Below, in pieces: positions 1 to 9,214 of a stretch of 24,799 nt of DNA (its first letter is position 1; every line of letters begins with the position of its first letter). The notes beneath the pieces are model-generated. The model saw only the letters and a list, made by a program, of their open reading frames with translations, was not told the DNA's origin and made no database searches. This stretch comes from Bacteroidales bacterium (GTDB lineage Bacteria; Bacteroidota; Bacteroidia; Bacteroidales; UBA10428). The position numbers were made by a program, and so were the translations under genes. The stretch covers positions 1 through 24,799 of the forward strand of contig JAFGOZ010000682.1 of assembly GCA_016926235.1 (NCBI GenBank). Reading direction: 5' to 3'.

Positions 1-76
1 TATAAACGACAATCATCCGCTCAGGTAAAAGCTTCGTGGATGTTCCATCTGACCATTAAAAATAAATTATTAACAG

Positions 77-3000
77 ATGAAACATAAAAGTATAAAAGCA
101 TATCTACAAAGATCATTCATCCGTTCAATGGCATTTATTACAATAGCGTTTTGTATGTCCAATACAAATTGCCAGGTGAAGAGCACAAAAAAAGAACAAA
201 TAGAGAAAGAAGTACATGATTTTCTCTTTCAGAAAAAAAATGACTATCCCCAACTTGCACCTCACGTTGAGAAAGATAAATCACTAGAGTATATACCCTA
301 TAAAGTAGGTACAATAATGGCATACAAGCGTTATTACCGCGGTATACACATTTCAGATCTTATCACTGGCAAAGAATTTGACGGATCAGTGGGCGGAGGC
401 GGAAATTCTGAAATACGGGATATTTTTGTCCTGGATGAAGAAAAACGCCTCGTTGTTGCTGACGTGATATACGCTGGAGGCAATGATTATTATGTCTTAT
501 ACGACATGACCAAAGGGGAGGAAGTGGGAAGTTTTTTTACCCCACCCGGAGTAATTTTTCCTTTTAACGGACATATCCTGTTTTGCGAATTCATGGACAA
601 CCATAATGTAAAATGGTATTTTACCGACCCCTACTTTGAAAACAAAACGACCAATGCCCTGACCGATGAACTGAACCAGAAACAGATCAGTTTCATGGAG
701 GCAAAGAATATCAATATGAAATATCACATGCTCATTGGAGACATTGATGATGACATCACAGGAATTGACCATCTACCGGTAGCTGTTACCTGGAACGAGG
801 ATTTGACAAAAGCCCGGTCAATACCACTTATAAGGCAGCATATCCATGAAGGGCAGTATACTGATGAAATATTCTTCTCTCCTTTCGGAGACTGGTTGAT
901 ATGGGAGGTTAACAGGGATTACGTAATAAATGATCTGGAGCAAATGGCCACCTCCGAAGTATATTTTTATAAAATAAGTGAAGATGATGATGAGGTAGTG
1001 CTTTTCCCACCCATTTATGGTGGCATTGTAGCTGCTGTAAGGGGATATTACAGATCAACGGATATGAGCGGGAAGTTTAAAAATGAAAAACACTATGGGG
1101 AGTGTTTTATCATTGATAATCCGGACCTTTTTGAAAAATACAGGTTAATCTATCCGTTTAAAGAACTCGACATGGCTTATAATAAAGCATATAAGGAATA
1201 TCCCTATGATATTGCATATCCTGACGAATATCGATACCATTTATTTTTTCTGCATGATAGTATACGGATCGTTTACAAATCCCCTGAGCCGGTTTTTTAT
1301 TCAACCCAATCCCCCTCAGGAGAATATATCTTAGCTCAGGACTGGAACCATGAACTTACATTATTTACACCCGATGCAAATACCAAGGAATTGCAAAAAA
1401 TAGCAACCTGGATACCTGATTCAAATGACTGGTTGCACAAAGTTGTATTTTCTCCTGATGAAGAAAGCTTTTTTGTAATCCGGAAAAAATCCAGTGACCT
1501 GGTGCAATATGATGTAAAAGGCAATATTTTACATCATTACATCATTGACTCTATTTATGAAAACCTGACATCCATTACCACAACAGAAAAAAATGAGACC
1601 TTAGTAACCACCGGGCGTGGTTATATACTTGTATTTAAAGAAGGTTCACCAAAGCCTGTTGAGATATACAATATGGATGAGAACCTCTATACCCCAACAT
1701 GTGTAAACACATCGCCTGATGGAGAATTCATACTAACAGGCGATGATTTTTCGTATGTTTTGATAATCAACAGAACTAACAAAAATAGCATAAAGTTTTC
1801 TGCCGGCTCATCTGAAATATATGAAATAGGCATGACCAGAGATAATGATTACATCACATTAAGAAAATGGATGGATAAGAACTACATCACTCTTTATACA
1901 CCGGAAGGCCATTTTATTACAACTATAAAAAACGGAGGCGAAGCACCATTGAACCAAACTGATATAATCTCCTTATTGCGTAAGAGTCTTGAAGCAAAGA
2001 ACATAGAAAAATATTTTATCACACAAAGTGAAGACATATGGAAATTAGCTGCATCTCCCACAAGTGAAAACCTTGCTTATCTTGACAGTAAAGGTTATAT
2101 ACATCTGATAAATGAGGAAAGCAAGGAATTAATTACCATTGACTGGAATGGTGTGTTTGAAAATATTGCCTATTCTCCTGATGGAAAATACCTGGCTGCA
2201 ACAACCAGGGAGATGGCAGTATGTTTGTTTAATATGAAGGGAGAATGCGTAAATCGATTATATGGACTGCATTTACGGGCAACAAAACTCAATTTCTCTC
2301 CAGATGGGGAAAAACTATATACTTCATCATACAGGGAAACTGCTACTTTTGATTTAAAAAAAGGCATTGTTGAACACAAGGACCATAAACAATTAGGATT
2401 TGATTATACCCTGGATAATTCCAAAGTCCTCCGGCAAAATAATGATCCAATGTATGGATGCCTCGTTGATATAAATACAGGTAAACAATTAGCCAGATTC
2501 GACGGAATGGATGAACTGAGTGAAAGTGAAGCCGTATTCATTAACCTGGATAATGTTGACAGGGTTAGTCACATAGAAAAGAATGATGTGGAATTTGGGT
2601 GCCTGTCCCCAACAGGAAAGTACTGTGCGATAATAGACGAAAACACAAAGTTTTATGTATATGATGCCACAGGTACCATTTTGCTTATGGACAAAACCAA
2701 CACCTATGTTAACTATTTGGCTTCATTTAGTAATGATGAGCGTTATGTAGCCTATCATTGTTATAAAGGGTATGTTTCAGACAATGAATTTAAATATGGC
2801 TTACAAATAAAAGTGGTTGACCTTCAGAAAAAAGAAATGTTACTTGAGTTGGAAGGTATAAATTTTGCCTTTTCACCTGATAGTAAATACATATATGTGT
2901 ATGACGATGGCAATATTGAGAAATACCCTCTTAATGGTAAAGCAAAAGCGACCCGGATTCTCAGGACGGATCAATTCACTGGCGTTACCGCATATAATAA

Positions 3001-3889
3001 TAACATAAAGTTTTATAAAGAATATGAAGAAACCCTGAAAGATGCATTTATATATAAGAATGAGCTAATTATAGCTTTCGACTATTCCATTAAGAAAGTA
3101 TATAAATACCTCTATCCTCAATATATACTGTTAGATTCACTCGAAATCCGCGGGGCCGAATTATTCCCTTTTAATAAGAATGGGGATTTTATAAGTTATG
3201 ATTATGATGATACGCTCAGGCACTGGAACACAAATCCTTTTATTTTGGAGAAGAATTTTTTCTTGGAAAATCTGGATGACATATGTTATAATGAAAACAC
3301 CAATCAATTTGTATACGCTCAATTGAATTCATGGAATGAAGATATGGCCATATTCTCAAGCGAGAATGAGCATGATAACACATGGATTAAAAAGAATTAC
3401 CCTACACCACGTTACACGCTACCGGTTTCTTCCTGCAAAAATATACCCGGCTACATTGCATCTTTGGAAGAAGAAACATTTTGCCATATAAGCGAAAAAG
3501 ATTTTTCCAAAACCTGGGAATCTCCAAAACAACCTGGACTAATAAATACGTTAGCTTGTGGTAACGAATCAATAGTCTATATAGGAGGTAATATTGATGA
3601 CGGCTGGTTTAACGGCTATTTAACCGTTTGGGATATGGAAAAGAAAGTTCAGACAGCAGAATATAGAATATTCTCAGAAAGAATAAAAAAGATAGAAGTA
3701 ACTGAAAAACCCGGATTGATCTTACTTCAATCAGATGAATGGGTAATATTATTTAATTCAATCACAGGAGACATCGAAAGAACATTCTCTGTTGGAACCA
3801 ATGAAATACTCGGAATGCATTATTCAGGTGATGGAATGCTTGTTATATTTTGTAGCAAAGCATTGGTTGTTTATAACATTTTTGAATAA
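77..3889 (+). CDS. Large exported beta-propeller (WD40/PD40-like) protein, 1270 aa
   Basis: I do not recognise a named family. The N-terminus has a basic stretch and a hydrophobic segment (about residues 15–30), consistent with Sec export. Cys26 and Cys32 lie near its end, but neither has a convincing lipobox. The rest is rich in propeller-blade signatures of the type SPDG followed by an aromatic/aliphatic strand: near residues 266 (SPFGDW), 411 (SPSGEY), 457 (SPDEES), 544 (SPDGEF), 659 (SPTSEN), 698 (SPDGKY), 738 (SPDGEK), 842 (SPTGKY), 883 (SNDERY) and 931 (SPDSKY). About ten or more blades suggests two or three propellers in tandem. No catalytic motif or C-terminal sorting domain is obvious; the protein ends in a propeller-like strand (LVVYNIFE). 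A periplasmic or surface scaffold or binding role is inference. It stands alone on the plus strand, convergent with queA. The ATG at 77 opens the frame; an inner ATG at 128 would shorten the leader. Confidence 0.8.
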   Translation: MKHKSIKAYLQRSFIRSMAFITIAFCMSNTNCQVKSTKKEQIEKEVHDFLFQKKNDYPQLAPHVEKDKSLEYIPYKVGTIMAYKRYYRGIHISDLITGKEFDGSVGGGGNSEIRDIFVLDEEKRLVVADVIYAGGNDYYVLYDMTKGEEVGSFFTPPGVIFPFNGHILFCEFMDNHNVKWYFTDPYFENKTTNALTDELNQKQISFMEAKNINMKYHMLIGDIDDDITGIDHLPVAVTWNEDLTKARSIPLIRQHIHEGQYTDEIFFSPFGDWLIWEVNRDYVINDLEQMATSEVYFYKISEDDDEVVLFPPIYGGIVAAVRGYYRSTDMSGKFKNEKHYGECFIIDNPDLFEKYRLIYPFKELDMAYNKAYKEYPYDIAYPDEYRYHLFFLHDSIRIVYKSPEPVFYSTQSPSGEYILAQDWNHELTLFTPDANTKELQKIATWIPDSNDWLHKVVFSPDEESFFVIRKKSSDLVQYDVKGNILHHYIIDSIYENLTSITTTEKNETLVTTGRGYILVFKEGSPKPVEIYNMDENLYTPTCVNTSPDGEFILTGDDFSYVLIINRTNKNSIKFSAGSSEIYEIGMTRDNDYITLRKWMDKNYITLYTPEGHFITTIKNGGEAPLNQTDIISLLRKSLEAKNIEKYFITQSEDIWKLAASPTSENLAYLDSKGYIHLINEESKELITIDWNGVFENIAYSPDGKYLAATTREMAVCLFNMKGECVNRLYGLHLRATKLNFSPDGEKLYTSSYRETATFDLKKGIVEHKDHKQLGFDYTLDNSKVLRQNNDPMYGCLVDINTGKQLARFDGMDELSESEAVFINLDNVDRVSHIEKNDVEFGCLSPTGKYCAIIDENTKFYVYDATGTILLMDKTNTYVNYLASFSNDERYVAYHCYKGYVSDNEFKYGLQIKVVDLQKKEMLLELEGINFAFSPDSKYIYVYDDGNIEKYPLNGKAKATRILRTDQFTGVTAYNNNIKFYKEYEETLKDAFIYKNELIIAFDYSIKKVYKYLYPQYILLDSLEIRGAELFPFNKNGDFISYDYDDTLRHWNTNPFILEKNFFLENLDDICYNENTNQFVYAQLNSWNEDMAIFSSENEHDNTWIKKNYPTPRYTLPVSSCKNIPGYIASLEEETFCHISEKDFSKTWESPKQPGLINTLACGNESIVYIGGNIDDGWFNGYLTVWDMEKKVQTAEYRIFSERIKKIEVTEKPGLILLQSDEWVILFNSITGDIERTFSVGTNEILGMHYSGDGMLVIFCSKALVVYNIFE

Positions 3890-3893
3890 AAAA

Positions 3894-3915
3894 ACCCTGC
3901 CAATACTGACAGGGT
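3894..3915 (-). terminator. Hairpin terminator closing the ftsX–queA operon
   Basis: The arms ACCCTGCCA (3894–3902) and TGACAGGGT (3907–3915) pair with one mismatch around a 4-nt loop. Read on the minus strand, the stem is followed directly by a run of seven T (complement of 3887–3893), the classical intrinsic terminator layout. It lies just beyond the queA stop and touches the stop codon of the convergent propeller gene. On the plus strand the bases after it are not T-rich, so it probably acts mainly on the minus-strand operon. Confidence 0.75.
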
Positions 3916-3938
3916 ATATAAATTAATTTATCTTTTCT

Positions 3939-4988
3939 TTACAAAATAAGCATTGCATCACCATAGGTGCCAAAACGATATTTCTCTTTTATGGCCTTAT
4001 TATAAGCATCAAACAACAAGTCATATCCGGCAAAAGCTGAAACCATCATCAAAAGCGTAGATAATGGCAAATGAAAATTTGAAATCATTGTACTAGGCAC
4101 ACTAAATTCGTATGGTGGAAAAATGAATTTATTGGTCCATCCATCATAAGGTTTTAAGTAACCTGTAGTGGAAACTGAACTTTCGAGTGTACGCAATACT
4201 GTAGTACCAACTGCACAAATACCTTTCTTGTCATCCTTTGCATTATTGACAATTTCCACGGCTTTATCAGGGATGATAATGCGTTCAGAATCCATCTTAT
4301 GCTTGGTAAGATCTTCAACATCCACAGTACGAAAATTTCCCAGGCCAACATGCAACGTAATTTCTGCAAATTTCAAACCTTTAATCTCCAGCCTTTTAAG
4401 CAACTCCCTGCTAAAATGCAAACCAGCAGTAGGCGCTGCCACTGCACCTTCATGCTTGGCAAAAATTGTTTGATAACGTTCTTTGTCTTCCGGTTCTACC
4501 TTACGCTTAATAAATTTTGGAAGAGGTGTTTCACCCAGACTATAGAGGGTCTGTTTGAATTCTTCGTAGTCACCTTCATAGAGAAAACGCAGTGTCCTGC
4601 CCCTCGATGTTGTATTATCAATTACTTCAGCAACAAGGAGATCATCATCACCAAAATATAGTTTGTTACCAATACGTATTTTCCTTGCCGGATCAACCAG
4701 TACATCCCACAACCTTTGCTCCCTGTTAAGTTCCCTTAACAGAAAAACCTCTATTTCAGCGCCGGTTTTTTCTTTATTTCCGTATAATCTCGCAGGAAAA
4801 ACCTTAGTATTATTGAATACCATAACATCATCCTCATTAAAATATTCAATGATATCTTTAAAGATTTTATGTTCGATTTTCCCTGACTCCCTGTGCAAAA
4901 CCATCAATCTTGACTCATCCCTGTTTTCAACTGGATGTAAAGCTATTAGTTCTTGCGGCAAATTAAACTTATACTGTGATAACTTCAT
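3939..4988 (-). CDS. queA: S-adenosylmethionine:tRNA ribosyltransferase-isomerase (QueA)
   Basis: Cytoplasmic enzyme that transfers and isomerises the ribose of S-adenosylmethionine onto 7-aminomethyl-7-deazaguanine in tRNA (position 34), giving epoxyqueuosine, the penultimate step of queuosine synthesis. The 349-aa length is normal for the family. Visible hallmarks: the N-terminal segment with [20 protein letters not shown] (66–85), the diagnostic [13 protein letters not shown] (181–193), [10 protein letters not shown] (213–222), and the C-terminal [11 protein letters not shown]. It is the last gene of the operon ftsX–DUF3098–uppP–truB–queA, 75 bp after truB, followed by a hairpin terminator. 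Nothing is missing. No other queuosine gene is in the window. Confidence 0.97.
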   Translation of the reverse strand: MKLSQYKFNLPQELIALHPVENRDESRLMVLHRESGKIEHKIFKDIIEYFNEDDVMVFNNTKVFPARLYGNKEKTGAEIEVFLLRELNREQRLWDVLVDPARKIRIGNKLYFGDDDLLVAEVIDNTTSRGRTLRFLYEGDYEEFKQTLYSLGETPLPKFIKRKVEPEDKERYQTIFAKHEGAVAAPTAGLHFSRELLKRLEIKGLKFAEITLHVGLGNFRTVDVEDLTKHKMDSERIIIPDKAVEIVNNAKDDKKGICAVGTTVLRTLESSVSTTGYLKPYDGWTNKFIFPPYEFSVPSTMISNFHLPLSTLLMMVSAFAGYDLLFDAYNKAIKEKYRFGTYGDAMLIL

Positions 4989-5063
4989 ATTTTCTTATGG
5001 ATTTATATTATTTAAGCAGTCTCCAAGGCATTAGGAACCTTATACGTCCCAGTATTAAAAAAG

Positions 5064-5768
5064 TTACAAAAAAAGTAAATTTTCCTGAAATTTTTCTAAA
5101 GTAAGAGCATCATTGATCGAAAAATCTCCAATTGCCGTTCGTTTAAGGCCTGTAAGATGGGCACCGCAATTTAATTTTTCACCAAGATCCCGTGCGAGTG
5201 CCCGAATATAAGTACCTTTACTACACCTTACTTTTAATGTAATAAAAGGAAGATTATATTCTATCAATTGCATCTCAGATATTAATATCCTTGAAGGTTT
5301 AAGTTCAACTTCTCTCCCTTTCCGGGCGTACTCATAAGCTCTTTTCCCATTTACATATTTTGCAGAAAAGGCTGGTGGTACCTGGTCCGTTTCCCCCATA
5401 AATTCAAGGAGCATCTTTTCTATTAACTCCTTACTGATATGATCTATTGCAAATGTATTATCAACTTCCGATTCGAGATCAAAAGAAGGTGTGGTCTCCC
5501 CTAATTTTAAGGTTGCCACATACTCTTTATCCAAACCTGTAAGTTCATTAATTTGTTTTGTTGCCTTGCCCGTACAAATTATCATTAAACCGGTAGCTAA
5601 AGGATCCAGTGTTCCGGTATGTCCAACTTTTAGCTTTTTTACCTTAAGATGCTTCGAAATTAGATTTCTCAATTTATTCACCAGATCAAATGAAGTCCAT
5701 TCATAGGGTTTGTCCAGAAGTAATATTTCTCCTCCAAGAAAATCAGGATGAGGTGTATTTACTAACAT
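5064..5768 (-). CDS. truB: tRNA pseudouridine(55) synthase TruB
   Basis: Isomerises U55 to pseudouridine in the T-loop of most tRNAs and acts as a tRNA folding chaperone. The N-terminus has the family opening GGEILLLDKPYEWTSFD (12–28) and the catalytic motif GHTGTLDPLATG (49–60), with Asp54 as the predicted nucleophile. Further conserved pieces are VPPAFSAKYVNGKRAYEYAR and the C-terminal CSKGTYIRALARDLGEKLNC. At 234 aa it is the short Bacteroidota form without the C-terminal PUA extension of E. coli TruB. The start is 3 bp after the uppP stop, so translational coupling with uppP is likely. Confidence 0.97.
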   Translation of the reverse strand: MLVNTPHPDFLGGEILLLDKPYEWTSFDLVNKLRNLISKHLKVKKLKVGHTGTLDPLATGLMIICTGKATKQINELTGLDKEYVATLKLGETTPSFDLESEVDNTFAIDHISKELIEKMLLEFMGETDQVPPAFSAKYVNGKRAYEYARKGREVELKPSRILISEMQLIEYNLPFITLKVRCSKGTYIRALARDLGEKLNCGAHLTGLKRTAIGDFSINDALTLEKFQENLLFL

Positions 5769-5771
5769 AGT

Positions 5772-6557
5772 TTATCCAAAAATAATAGCTATTAGTCCAA
5801 CGACCAGGCAGTATATTGCGAAATAGATAAGTTTTCCTTTTTTTACTATTCGGAGCATTAGTTTGCATGCTACCAACCCTGTAATAAATGCGGTTATAAA
5901 ACCAACAATTAATGGTAAAGCACCAATAGAGGCAGTTGTGGATGATCCGGAATAATCCATCAAATCCTTTGCATTCGCAGCAATAATAGGCACCAGCACC
6001 ATAAGGAAAGAGAACTTGGCAGCCTCATCTCGCTTATTCCCAATTAATAAGCTGGTTGCGATTGTACTTCCAGACCTCGAAATACCTGGCAACACAGCAA
6101 TTGCTTGTGCAATACCAATGATGAAGGCATGGAAAAAAGAAATCTCTTTATCTTTTTCTTTTGCAAAATAAGTAACCCCTAATAGTAAAGCCGTTACAAT
6201 AAGCATAGCACCAACCAATACAAGATTTCCGGTAAAAAACCCTTCAATTAAATCCTCGAGTAACAAACCAACAATGATAACCGGGATCATTGATATTCCA
6301 ATCTTAACCAGATATTTATTTGAATCATTCCATTTAAATGTAAATAAACCTTTAAACAACTTTCCTATTTCATTGGCAAAAACAATAATTATACTGAGAA
6401 CTGTTGCACCATGCACAACCACAGTAAATGTCATCCCTGCTTCTGTTTGAAGATTCAGCAATGATTTCCCTATTTCAAGATGTCCACTGCTGCTAATAGG
6501 CAAAAACTCAGTAAGTCCCTGGATTAATCCAAGAATAAAAGCATCGATCCAATTCAT
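5772..6557 (-). CDS. uppP: Undecaprenyl-diphosphate phosphatase (UppP/BacA)
   Basis: Integral membrane phosphatase that converts undecaprenyl diphosphate to the monophosphate, recycling the lipid carrier of peptidoglycan and surface glycans; overproduction of the family confers bacitracin resistance. The 261-aa sequence has both active-site motifs: QGLTEFLPISSSGH (13–26, with the conserved Glu17 and the SSSGH stretch) and PGISRSGSTIA (157–167, with Arg161). The rest is hydrophobic, with about seven or eight membrane segments. It sits between the DUF3098 gene (21 bp upstream) and truB (3 bp downstream), as in other Bacteroidota, so co-expression with ftsX links carrier recycling to division-site wall remodelling (inference). 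Confidence 0.97.
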   Translation of the reverse strand: MNWIDAFILGLIQGLTEFLPISSSGHLEIGKSLLNLQTEAGMTFTVVVHGATVLSIIIVFANEIGKLFKGLFTFKWNDSNKYLVKIGISMIPVIIVGLLLEDLIEGFFTGNLVLVGAMLIVTALLLGVTYFAKEKDKEISFFHAFIIGIAQAIAVLPGISRSGSTIATSLLIGNKRDEAAKFSFLMVLVPIIAANAKDLMDYSGSSTTASIGALPLIVGFITAFITGLVACKLMLRIVKKGKLIYFAIYCLVVGLIAIIFG

Positions 6558-6578
6558 AAATAAAGTGGAAATTAAAAA

Positions 6579-6848
6579 TTATTCTTCGTCTTTTGTTTTA
6601 GGCTTTTTCATTATGGCATATATTTCAAACATAAAGCCAAAAAGCACTACTACAGGTGCAAGGGTAATTCTTCTGAAACTAAATATTTCATTGTAATTAA
6701 ATTCTAAAGGATTGTCCGCCTTACCTCCTATCATCAGTACAAAGCCAATTATGATAATCACAAACCCAATGGCAATGAGCTTATAATTCTCTTTAGCCAG
6801 GGCAAATCCCAGGCTGGGTTTATTTGATTCTGTTTTTTTTGTAGCCAT
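6579..6848 (-). CDS. DUF3098 family small membrane protein
   Basis: 89-aa protein of unknown function with two predicted membrane helices (about 23–41 and 61–80) joined by a short extracytoplasmic loop (GGKADNPLEFNYNEIFSF), with charged cytoplasmic tails. The loop and the lysine-rich tail (MKKPKTKDEE) match what I know of the DUF3098 family, which in Bacteroidota lies directly after ftsX. Gaps are 11 bp from ftsX and 21 bp to uppP, so it belongs to the operon. The constant linkage suggests a helper of FtsX or of the divisome, but nothing in the sequence proves that. Confidence 0.88.
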   Translation of the reverse strand: MATKKTESNKPSLGFALAKENYKLIAIGFVIIIIGFVLMIGGKADNPLEFNYNEIFSFRRITLAPVVVLFGFMFEIYAIMKKPKTKDEE

Positions 6849-6859
6849 TTATTTGTTTT

Positions 6860-7738
6860 TTATAAATATAAATTATCAACTTTTATTCGTAAATATTTTG
6901 TCACTGCAAAGAAAGTAGAAATCCAGTTAATCACAATGCCCATAGTTAAAACTATGCCAAATAATATCCCTAACAGCTGAATATCTTTGAATGACAATAT
7001 CTCTTCAAATTCTTTGGATGCAAGATATAAAAAGCCTATAAGTAAACCAATTGACAGGGAAGCAGCAATTACCCCATGAAGAGCTCCTCTGATAAGAAAG
7101 GGCCTTCTTATAAATCCATTTGTTGCACCAACAAGTTGCATTGTATTGATAGAAAATCTTTTTGCATATATGCTCAGGCGAATGGTATTATTGATTAAAG
7201 CAATTGCAATAAGGAGCAGGAGACCACCAAAGGCCAGAATATAGAGACTTATTTTTCGAATATTCTCATTTACCAAGTTTACAAGTGATTTTTGATATAT
7301 CACTTCTTTTACCTGGTCAAACCCCTGAAAGTCTTTCTCAATAACTGCAATGCTATCCGGATTTGCATATACAGCATTTAAATGTACTTCAATAGATGCA
7401 AGAAGAGGATTATATCCCAGAAATTCAACAAAATCTTCTCCAAGGTATTCCATTGTTTCTTTAGCGGCTTGTTCCTTTGTTATGTATTGGGTTGATTTTA
7501 CATACGGTTTAGCATCCAGACTTTTTTGTACACGTATAATATCTACCTCTTTAATATTGTCCTTTAATATCACTGAAAACCCTATATTCTCTTTTACATG
7601 GTCAGATATTTTCTTGGCATATAATACAAGTAAGCCTGCCAAACCAAGCAGAAAAAGAACAAGGGCAATACTTATAATAGATGTTAAGTACGAACTGCGT
7701 AATTTACGCTTTGTTATGCGAACTTCTTGTTGAACCAT
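6860..7738 (-). CDS. ftsX: Cell division protein FtsX (permease-like)
   Basis: Membrane partner of the ATPase FtsE; in other bacteria FtsEX at the septum activates periplasmic peptidoglycan hydrolases. The 292-aa protein shows the FtsX layout: one N-terminal helix (about 20–41), a periplasmic domain (about 45–160), then three C-terminal helices (about 163–185, 218–241, 255–277). The conserved cytoplasmic loop IRLSIYAKRF and MQLVGATNGFIRRPFL (200–215) is typical. No ftsE is adjacent here, so the ATPase must be encoded elsewhere. It heads the five-gene operon; a possible -7 box TAATTTTG lies on the minus strand at 7865–7872, about 125 bp upstream, without a good -33 partner. Confidence 0.93.
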   Translation of the reverse strand: MVQQEVRITKRKLRSSYLTSIISIALVLFLLGLAGLLVLYAKKISDHVKENIGFSVILKDNIKEVDIIRVQKSLDAKPYVKSTQYITKEQAAKETMEYLGEDFVEFLGYNPLLASIEVHLNAVYANPDSIAVIEKDFQGFDQVKEVIYQKSLVNLVNENIRKISLYILAFGGLLLLIAIALINNTIRLSIYAKRFSINTMQLVGATNGFIRRPFLIRGALHGVIAASLSIGLLIGFLYLASKEFEEILSFKDIQLLGILFGIVLTMGIVINWISTFFAVTKYLRIKVDNLYL

Positions 7739-7872
7739 ATACCTGAAATGACCACGCTAAGATAAAAATAAATTAACCTGATTGGGACATTATTTATAAT
7801 TTTTTAACCATTTTTTGACTGATCAATAAACTGATCATACTGCATGATGAAAATATGAATTATTCAAAATTA

Positions 7873-8901
7873 CTAGTCAATATAATCAATCCAGCCATGA
7901 ATATCTTCCTCATCGCCAAATTGCACATTGTAAAGTAAAGTAAATAGTTTTTCGCTTATCGGACCTGCTTTACCATCTTTACAATAATCATAAACAATAT
8001 TTCTCTCCTCATCAACAATCTTTCTAATTGGACTTATTACAGCTGCAGTACCACACATCCCTACTTCCTCAAAAGTACTCAGCTCATCTACAGGCACCGG
8101 CCTCCGTTCAACCTTCATACCTAAATCGTTAGCCAATTGCATAAGGCTTAGATTTGTAATGGAAGGCAAAACAGATGTTGATTCAGGAGTGATATAGGTA
8201 TTGTTCTTTATTGCAATAAAATTTGCCGGGCCACATTCATCAATGTATTTCTTTTCTTTCGAATCGAGGTAAATCACAGATGTATAACCTTTTGCATGAC
8301 CCTCTTCGAGTGAACGAAGGCTTGCGGCATAGTTACCTCCCACTTTTATGTTACCTGTTCCCAATGGAGCCGCCCTGTCATATTTTCGACATACAACTAT
8401 ATCAACAGGTTTGAATCCTTCTTTAAAGTAAGGACCTACCGGCGTAACAAAAACCATGAACAAATATTCTTTTGAAGGTTTAACACCTACTTCAGGCCCG
8501 CTACCTATTAACAAGGGCCGAACATAAAGCGTAGCTCCCGATCCATATGGGGGAACATATTTTTCATTAAGTTTTACTGCTTTGAATATAGCTTCTTTAA
8601 AAATTTCCTTGGGAACAACTTGCATTAGAACTCCATTCGCCGAATTCATCATTCTTTTAGCATTTTCTTCCCATCTAAAAAGTCGAATGCGACCATCTTT
8701 GCCACGATATGCTTTTAATCCTTCAAATGCTTCCTGACCATAATGCAGGCAAGTAGCTGCCATATGAAGGTTAATATATTCTGAGTCTGAGACTTCCAGC
8801 TCTCCCCATTTGCCATTTTTATAATAACACCTAACATTATAATCCGTTTTATGATAACAAAACGAAAGGTTCTTCCAATCCAGATTTTCCATAGTATACA
8901 T
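7873..8901 (-). CDS. ilvE: Branched-chain-amino-acid aminotransferase
   Basis: PLP enzyme (fold type IV) that interconverts leucine, isoleucine and valine with their 2-oxo acids, using 2-oxoglutarate/glutamate. The 342-aa length is that of the long BCAT type. Visible motifs: HYGQEAFEGLKAYRG (53–67), YVRPLLIGSG (126–135), GTGNIKVGGNYAASL (181–195) with Lys186 as the expected PLP lysine, the EEGHAKGYTSVIYLD segment, and VGMCGTAAVISPI near the C-terminus. Two starts are possible: ATG at 8901 (MYTMENL) or the ATG nine bases inside at 8892 (MENL); the second leaves a more usual leader after the predicted promoter. Monocistronic, divergent from the stress protein gene. Confidence 0.95.
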   Translation of the reverse strand: MYTMENLDWKNLSFCYHKTDYNVRCYYKNGKWGELEVSDSEYINLHMAATCLHYGQEAFEGLKAYRGKDGRIRLFRWEENAKRMMNSANGVLMQVVPKEIFKEAIFKAVKLNEKYVPPYGSGATLYVRPLLIGSGPEVGVKPSKEYLFMVFVTPVGPYFKEGFKPVDIVVCRKYDRAAPLGTGNIKVGGNYAASLRSLEEGHAKGYTSVIYLDSKEKKYIDECGPANFIAIKNNTYITPESTSVLPSITNLSLMQLANDLGMKVERRPVPVDELSTFEEVGMCGTAAVISPIRKIVDEERNIVYDYCKDGKAGPISEKLFTLLYNVQFGDEEDIHGWIDYID

Positions 8902-8917
8902 TCAATTTTATAGTCTT

Positions 8918-8925
8918 CAAAAATA
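8918..8925 (-). promoter_or_regulatory. Predicted ilvE promoter (-7 box)
   Basis: On the minus strand these bases read TATTTTTG, a full match to the Bacteroidota -7 element TAnnTTTG. A TTTG (complement of CAAA at 8942–8945) sits 16 bp further upstream as a possible -33 element. Transcription would start close to the first ilvE ATG. Confidence 0.5.
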
Positions 8926-9140
8926 GCTAAATTAATGGTTGCAAACAATTTTTTATGTTTTATATCAGTTATTTTATTAAAGAAACATAAATTATGTTCA
9001 ATATATATAAAAATGAAAATAAACTAAAAGACTTATTATATCTGGATTATATTAATATATGAATACAAACATTAATAATAACTTGCTATGAATAAGTAAT
9101 TTAACAACACATATAGGAATTATTGTTTAACCCCAGACAA

Positions 9141-9148
9141 TAAGTTTG
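9141..9148 (+). promoter_or_regulatory. Predicted promoter of the stress protein gene (-7 box)
   Basis: TAAGTTTG is a full match to TAnnTTTG, with an ATTG 15 bp upstream as a weak -33 candidate. It overlaps the TTG at 9146, which argues against that codon as a translation start and supports the ATG at 9215. Confidence 0.5.
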
Positions 9149-9214
9149 TTAGATAGCCATTTTTTATATATAAAATATTTTATTAGCTTAGATGAGAATT
9201 TAAGACATAATCAT

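Larger units (their letters stand above)
8902..9214. other. Divergent intergenic region, ilvE / universal stress protein
   Basis: A strongly AT-rich 313-bp stretch holding the two divergent predicted promoters (8918–8925 minus, 9141–9148 plus). I see no small gene, hairpin terminator or clear operator between them; the centre (about 8950–9100) is a near-continuous run of A/T with short TATATA tracts. Confidence 0.6.

Noticed and set aside
155..175. Lipoprotein signal (Cys26 or Cys32) in the large propeller protein
   Set aside because: The residues before either cysteine (IAF and NTN) do not fit a lipobox; ordinary Sec export is the safer call.
4168..5034. Plus-strand open frames of 101–123 codons across queA
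   Set aside because: They are antisense to a fully conserved queA reading frame, have low-complexity Ser/Leu/Phe-rich translations and no start context of their own.
7819..7838. TGATCA…TGATCA hairpin as an ilvE terminator or ftsX operator
   Set aside because: The stem is only 6 bp and AT-rich, each half is itself a palindrome, and on the minus strand no T run follows it.
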